The notes under the pieces were generated by a model. That model was given only the letters and a program-made list of their open reading frames with translations. It did not search any database and was not told the DNA's origin. Positions 32,413 through 36,834 of a DNA stretch of 36,834 bases are shown piece after piece. How positions within the stretch are numbered: the first letter of the stretch is position 1; each line of letters starts with the position of its first letter. The translations under genes were made by a program, and so were the position numbers. Origin of the DNA: CAIYRG01 sp036273455 (lineage in GTDB: Bacteria > Pseudomonadota > Alphaproteobacteria > Micropepsales > Micropepsaceae). The stretch spans positions 1 through 36,834 of the forward strand of contig DASUHP010000122.1 of NCBI GenBank assembly GCA_036273455.1. The letters run 5' to 3'.

Positions 32413-33441
32413 ATGCGCGCAGACGACGAAACCTCATCCCCCAATCGCCGCAACATTCTTTCCGGAATCGGGCTCGCGGCAGCGGTTGCCACATCGCCGC
32501 TGCGTAGCGCCCCGGCAGCAGCCGCAGCGGACACCGGCGGGTTCTGGAATAAGCAGTACACGGCACATAAGGGTGCGGTGAACCTGGCGCTGTACCGCCG
32601 GCGCATGAAGGCGCCCGCGCAGGGCGAAAGGCCATTGCCGGTCGTTGTGATGGTACACGGATCATCCATCTCCGGCATGCCGAGCTGGGATCTGCATGTC
32701 CCCGGCGCCGGCGAATATTCGGTGATGGATGTGTTCTCGCGCTTTGGCTACGATTGCTGGGTCATCGACTTTGAAGGCTATGGCCGGTCGTCGGTGACCA
32801 GCAGCAATTCCAACGTGAAGGATGGCGTCGCTGACCTGGAAGCTGCTGCGCCGCTGATTGCCCAGGAAACCGGGCAGCAGAAATTCCACATGCTCGGCGA
32901 ATCGTCGGGGGCGCTGCGCGTCGCTGCATTTGCCGCGGCCCATCCGGAACGCGTCGACCGCATCGTGCTCGGCGCCTACACCTATACCGGCAAAGGCTCA
33001 CCGACACTCGCCGAACGCGCCAAGCAGGTCGACTTCTACCGGACGCATAACCGCCGTCCGCGTCCGAAGGAAATGATCGAGTCGATTTTCACCCGCGACA
33101 AACCGGGCACGTCCGATCCACGCGTCGCGGCGGCGCTGGTTGCGGCGGAATTGCCGCTTGGTGATTCCGTACCGACCGGAACCTATCTCGACATGACCTC
33201 AGCGCTGCCGATTATCCAGGCGTCTGCAGTCAAGTGTCCGGTGTTGCTGTGCCGCGGCCAATATGACGGCATCGCCACGGCAGAAGACGTCATCGACTTC
33301 TATAGCCAACTGCCCAATCCCGACCGTCAGATGGCGATTCTGCCCGGGATGGCGCATTCGTTGACGCTGGGGCTGAACCGGCAGCTTTACTGGCATGTCG
33401 CACATTCATTCCTGTCGATGCCGAAAGCTCAGCTGGTCTGA
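32413..33441 (+). CDS. Tat-exported alpha/beta hydrolase
   Basis: A 342-aa alpha/beta hydrolase. The N-terminus has NRRNILSGIGLAAAVAT, a twin-arginine type signal. VVVMVHGSSISG (78-89) is the oxyanion segment and LGESSGAL carries the nucleophile Ser164. CRGQYDGIATAED holds the likely Asp and GMAHSL the His, so the triad is complete. It hydrolyses an ester or similar bond in the periplasm. GGAGGAAAACGC precedes the ATG at 32413. It is transcribed divergently from the DUF1194 gene, sharing the 137-base promoter gap. A terminator shared with the convergent DHA2 exporter follows. Confidence 0.83.
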   Translation: MRADDETSSPNRRNILSGIGLAAAVATSPLRSAPAAAAADTGGFWNKQYTAHKGAVNLALYRRRMKAPAQGERPLPVVVMVHGSSISGMPSWDLHVPGAGEYSVMDVFSRFGYDCWVIDFEGYGRSSVTSSNSNVKDGVADLEAAAPLIAQETGQQKFHMLGESSGALRVAAFAAAHPERVDRIVLGAYTYTGKGSPTLAERAKQVDFYRTHNRRPRPKEMIESIFTRDKPGTSDPRVAAALVAAELPLGDSVPTGTYLDMTSALPIIQASAVKCPVLLCRGQYDGIATAEDVIDFYSQLPNPDRQMAILPGMAHSLTLGLNRQLYWHVAHSFLSMPKAQLV

Positions 33442-33463
33442 CAGGCAGAGCATTTCGCGTTTC

Positions 33464-33495
33464 AACCGCGGCCCGGAAACGGGCCGCGGTTTTTT
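33464..33495 (+). terminator. intrinsic terminator between convergent genes
   Basis: AACCGCGGCCCG (33464-33475) pairs with CGGGCCGCGGTT (33480-33491) around the GAAA tetraloop, followed by Ts to 33495. It lies 22 bases after the hydrolase stop and overlaps the last bases of the convergent exporter gene. Confidence 0.9.
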
Positions 33496-35023
33496 ATGCG
33501 ACTTCAGGCTCGCCGACCGGCTGCGCAGCCGGCTGGTGGTGTGATTCCGCCGAGAGCGACTCCAGCTCGCGCACCGGAATGAAACCGGCGAGTGCGGCGG
33601 CGATGACCGAAAACACCATCATGCCCCAGAACGTCATTCTGAGCGCGCCGTCGAGCGATCCGCGCAATTCCGGATTCGCGCCGTTGCCGAGCACGGTTCC
33701 GATGCTGCCGAGCAGTGCGCGGATTTGCGCCGCGTCCAGAGCAGCGCCGTGCCGCGTGGCAAACCAGACCAGCGCGACGTTGAGAATGGCGCCGAGCGCG
33801 GTCACGCCAAGCGTATTTCCCATGCTGCGCGCGAACAGGAGCGATGCGGTCGCGCTGCCGCGTTTCGACCATTCGACACTGCCCTGCACCATCACCACGC
33901 AGGTGATGTTCAGGAGACCCATGCCGAAACCCATGATGGCTGGTCCAAAGCCCATGAAGGCCGGCGACGTCGAAGGCGTGACGAACAACAATGTCGCGGT
34001 GCCGAGCGGAATCAGCGCGCCGCCAAGCCGCAGCGTCTGGCGCATCGACAGCACTTTCAGGATACGCGAGGAAGTTGCCGACGCCAGGGGCCAGGCAAAC
34101 AGCATGGCCGAAAGCGGAATGCCGGCGAGGATCGCCGGCTTTCCTTGCACGGTCTGGATGTAAACCGGCACATAGGAAGTGATGCCGATCAATGTCATCG
34201 TGCCGAGCAGCAGTGCTGCATTCGCGCGTGCGATCAGCCGGTGCCCCCACAGTTCAAGCGAGATCATCGGTTCGGCCGCGCGGCGTTCCTGCATCAGGAA
34301 AGCGGCTGCGAACAGGCCAAATGCCGCGACCAGCAAGCCGAGGATGGTCCAGCTTAACGTGGCACTTTCGGTCAGGGCGAGCAGCAGCGCGCTGACCGAA
34401 ATCGAAAACAGCGCGGCGCCCGGATAATCGACCGAGTGCGGTTTGTGCGCGACTTCCTCATGCATCCAGAGGACAAAGCCCGCGATGGTCAAAATGCCGA
34501 CCGGGACATTGACCCAGAAAATCCAGCTCCACGAGAAATGCTCGAGGATCAGTGCGCCTACGATCGGACCGGCAATCGCGGCGATCGCCCACACAGCAGA
34601 AAGCCAACCCTGGATTTTGAGCCGTTCCCGCGGCGGATAGAGATCGCCGGCAATCGTGACGGCTACTGTCTGGATGGAGCCGGCGCCCAGCCCTTGCAGG
34701 AACCGGAATGCAATCAGAGCCGGCATCGACCAGGCAAAGCCGGACAGCAGCGAGCCGACCAGGAAAACCGCAACGCCTCCGATGATCGCCGGCTTGCGCC
34801 CGTATATGTCCGACAGTTTGCCGAACAGCACGGTGGTTGCGGTCTGCGATAGCAGGAAGGCGGCAAAAACCCAGGAATACAGTGCGAAACCGCCGAGCCG
34901 GCCGACGATCTGCGGCATGGCCGTGGCGACGATGCTGGCTTCGATTGCGCCGATGAACAGCGCCAGCATAATGCAGATGAGGATCAGGGGGCGGCGGGTG
35001 TGCGGGCTTTGAATCGGAGACAT
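33494..35023 (-). CDS. MFS multidrug exporter, DHA2 (14-TM) type
   Basis: A 509-aa major facilitator with 14 predicted membrane segments, so DHA2 type. TM1 contains ALFIGAIEASIVATAMPQIV, with motif D1-like residues. LFGKLSDIYGRKPAI is motif A in loop 2-3, RFLQGLGAGSIQTVAVTI is motif B and the later WAIAAIAGPIVGALI is motif C. Such drug:H+ antiporters export toxic organics. No clear Shine-Dalgarno precedes ATG 35023. It diverges from the ABC transporter across a 126-base gap, and no regulator gene lies beside it. Confidence 0.88.
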   Translation of the reverse strand: MSPIQSPHTRRPLILICIMLALFIGAIEASIVATAMPQIVGRLGGFALYSWVFAAFLLSQTATTVLFGKLSDIYGRKPAIIGGVAVFLVGSLLSGFAWSMPALIAFRFLQGLGAGSIQTVAVTIAGDLYPPRERLKIQGWLSAVWAIAAIAGPIVGALILEHFSWSWIFWVNVPVGILTIAGFVLWMHEEVAHKPHSVDYPGAALFSISVSALLLALTESATLSWTILGLLVAAFGLFAAAFLMQERRAAEPMISLELWGHRLIARANAALLLGTMTLIGITSYVPVYIQTVQGKPAILAGIPLSAMLFAWPLASATSSRILKVLSMRQTLRLGGALIPLGTATLLFVTPSTSPAFMGFGPAIMGFGMGLLNITCVVMVQGSVEWSKRGSATASLLFARSMGNTLGVTALGAILNVALVWFATRHGAALDAAQIRALLGSIGTVLGNGANPELRGSLDGALRMTFWGMMVFSVIAAALAGFIPVRELESLSAESHHQPAAQPVGEPEVA

Positions 35024-35149
35024 GATGGTTAAGGTCTAAACACAGGCAGCCGCGGGGAATGTCAACTGGCGCAGGAGTTGGATTTGGCATGTTGCCGGTT
35101 ACGGCTTCGTTAGTGGCTCCTGACCGGGCATTTCCGGTATAGGAAGAAG

Positions 35150-36834
35150 ATGGCCCGCAACTCCACCCAATTCAGCGATGAGCTGGCGCGCAAAGCCGCG
35201 TCCCGCACCCCATCCAAAAATCTCGCGCCGCTGCGCGCGTTGAAACCCTTCCTCATGCCTTATCGCGGCATCATTGCTGCCGCCGGTGCTGCGCTGATCG
35301 TGGCCGCGGCGGCAACACTGGTTCTGCCGGCGGCCGTCCGCGGCGTGATCGATCACGGTTTCTCGGCCGAAGACGCGGCCAATATCGGGCGTTATTTCTT
35401 TGCCCTGATCGCCGTCGCGGGGTTGATGGGCATTGCGTCCGCCGCCCGGTTTTATCTCGTGAGCTGGATCGGCGAACGCATCACCGCCGACGTGCGTTCG
35501 CGGGTGTTCGGCCATGTGCTGTCCTTGAGCCCCGGCTTTTTCGAAAAGACCCGCACCGGCGAGGTCCTGTCCCGGCTGACGGCGGATACGACTTTGGTCC
35601 AGACCGTGGTCGGGTCGTCGGCGTCATTTGCCTTGCGCAATCTGGTGATGGCGCTGGGCAGCCTCGTAATGATGGTGGTGACCAGTCCGAAACTGACCGG
35701 ACTTTGTCTCGTCGGTGTTCCGCTGGTGGTGGCCCCGATCATTCTGTTTGGCCGGCGGGTGCGCAAGCTGTCGCGCGATTCGCAGGACCGCATCGCGGAT
35801 ACATCCGCTTATGCCGGCGAAGCTCTGAATGCCATAGCCACAGTGCAGGCATTCACGCATGAGGACAGCGACCGCGACGGTTTCGAGCGCGCGGTCGAGG
35901 ACTCCTTTGCCTCTGCGATCAGCCGCAACAAAATGCGCGCGGTCATGACCGCGCTGGTGATTTTCATGGTCGGTGCGGCCATCGTGGGCGTGCTGTGGAT
36001 CGGCGCCTCCGACGTACTGGCGGGGCGGATGACCGGCGGGGAACTCAGCCAGTTCATTCTGTATGCGGTGTTTCTCGCCTCCGGCATGGGCGCGGTGAGC
36101 GAGACCTGGGGCGATGTGCAGCGGGCCGCCGGTGCAACCGAACGGCTGATGGAAATCATGTCCACCGAGCCAGAGATCAAAAGTCCTCCACAACCGCGTG
36201 CGCTGCCGTCGCCCGTGCGCGGTGACGTGGCATTTGAGAATGTCACGTTCCGCTACCCCTCACGGCCCGATCACAAGGCGCTCAATGCCGTGGATTTCTG
36301 CATTCGCCCGGGCGAGGCGGTGGCTCTGGTCGGACCATCGGGCGCCGGCAAATCCACCGTGTTCCAGCTTATGCTGCGGTTTTTCGATCCGCAGGAAGGC
36401 GCGATACGTTTTGACGGCGTGAATATCGCCGACTGCGATCCCCGCGAACTTCGCCGCAATATCGCATTGGTTTCGCAGGACCCGGCGATCTTCGCCGGCA
36501 GCATTTTCGAGAACATCCGCTATGGCCGGCCGGAAGCGACTGCGGCCGAGGTGCGTCAGGCGGCGATTGCCGCTGCGGCCGACGAATTCATCCTTCGCCT
36601 GCCCGACGGCTATGAAGCAAGGTTGGGCGAGCGCGGCGTTACTTTATCCGGCGGACAGCGGCAGAGGATCGCGATCGCGCGGGCCATTTTGCGCAATGCG
36701 CCGCTGCTGCTGCTGGATGAAGCGACCAGCGCGCTGGACGCGGAAAATGAGCGGCTGGTGCAGCAGGGGCTCGCCAATCTGATGCAGGGCCGCACCACGA
36801 TTGTTATTGCGCACCGGCTGGCGACGATTCAGCG
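35150..36834 (+). CDS. MsbA-like ABC transporter, fused membrane and ATP-binding domains (3' end cut)
   Basis: The first 561 codons of an ABC half-transporter, running off the window. After a short N-terminus (MARNSTQFSDELARKAA) the membrane domain spans about residues 30-310, with six helices. The ATP-binding domain then has Walker A GPSGAGKST, Q-loop LVSQDP, signature LSGGQRQRIAIARA, Walker B LLLLDEATSALD and switch His in IAHRL, so it is catalytically complete. It is an exporter of lipids or drugs in the MsbA/LmrA style. AGGAAGA precedes ATG 35150. The terminal helix of the family would need only a few dozen more residues. Confidence 0.93.
   Translation, partial: MARNSTQFSDELARKAASRTPSKNLAPLRALKPFLMPYRGIIAAAGAALIVAAAATLVLPAAVRGVIDHGFSAEDAANIGRYFFALIAVAGLMGIASAARFYLVSWIGERITADVRSRVFGHVLSLSPGFFEKTRTGEVLSRLTADTTLVQTVVGSSASFALRNLVMALGSLVMMVVTSPKLTGLCLVGVPLVVAPIILFGRRVRKLSRDSQDRIADTSAYAGEALNAIATVQAFTHEDSDRDGFERAVEDSFASAISRNKMRAVMTALVIFMVGAAIVGVLWIGASDVLAGRMTGGELSQFILYAVFLASGMGAVSETWGDVQRAAGATERLMEIMSTEPEIKSPPQPRALPSPVRGDVAFENVTFRYPSRPDHKALNAVDFCIRPGEAVALVGPSGAGKSTVFQLMLRFFDPQEGAIRFDGVNIADCDPRELRRNIALVSQDPAIFAGSIFENIRYGRPEATAAEVRQAAIAAAADEFILRLPDGYEARLGERGVTLSGGQRQRIAIARAILRNAPLLLLDEATSALDAENERLVQQGLANLMQGRTTIVIAHRLATIQ

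Overview
The window reads as chromosomal DNA of a GC-rich alphaproteobacterium. It begins inside the 3' end of an rRNA operon (23S tail, 5S, then a 21-bp terminator hairpin). The 23S/5S sequence, a large TonB-dependent receptor, Tat-exported hydrolases, DUF1194 and DUF3574 proteins and short GC-rich intergenic palindromes all suit a soil or freshwater member of Rhizobiales, Micropepsales or a related order. Genus cannot be fixed from the sequence alone.

Layout. 1-695: rRNA genes and terminator. 762-4261: a patatin-like lipase, a secreted GlcG/HbpS-type protein, a secreted alpha/beta hydrolase and a 51-aa basic protein. 4263-11131 (minus): a TonB receptor followed by a secreted hydrolase, a secreted metallo-beta-lactamase-fold enzyme, a 57-aa protein and an LpxH-like phosphoesterase. 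11265-14879 (plus): VOC protein, DUF3574 lipoprotein, TMEM175-type channel, two tandem paralogous Gly/Tyr-rich secreted proteins and a secreted protein of unknown function. 15005-17142 (minus): a luciferase-like monooxygenase and a Tat-exported LigI-like amidohydrolase. 17455-18711: an IS110-group (IS1111-like) insertion element with strongly structured flanks. 18867-23647 (minus): a five-gene run behind a fluoride riboswitch. 23718-27242 (minus): a catabolic-looking run of isocitrate/isopropylmalate-type dehydrogenase, MFS carrier and a second LigI-like amidohydrolase. 27459-30182: two Crp/Fnr regulators, a 55-aa protein and a hicBA toxin-antitoxin pair whose toxin gene is frameshifted. 30319-36834: a second secreted MBL enzyme, a DUF1194 protein, a Tat-exported hydrolase, a DHA2 multidrug exporter and an MsbA-like ABC transporter cut by the window edge.

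The most notable feature is the fluoride riboswitch at 23561-23606 on the minus strand. Its P1, P3 and pseudoknot strands can all be traced base by base. It lies between a promoter-like sequence and a cation:proton antiporter, a universal stress protein and a DUF190 protein, types of gene known or expected in fluoride-resistance operons. The run continues with short gaps into a YncE-like beta-propeller and a Tat-exported amidase, which I do not know as fluoride genes. No crcB is visible in the window. An alternative hairpin at 23536-23567 uses the same bases as the aptamer pseudoknot and could be the switching element.

Secondary points are the IS1111-like recombinase with Ala-Thr where Ser-Thr is usual before the conserved GG, a large hairpin just after it that could belong to its bridge RNA, the hicA frameshift, and a repeated GTGA-loop hairpin in three intergenic positions within 2 kb. 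Much of the rest looks like a scavenging lifestyle: many exported hydrolases, a TonB receptor, and two clusters built around LigI-like amidohydrolases.
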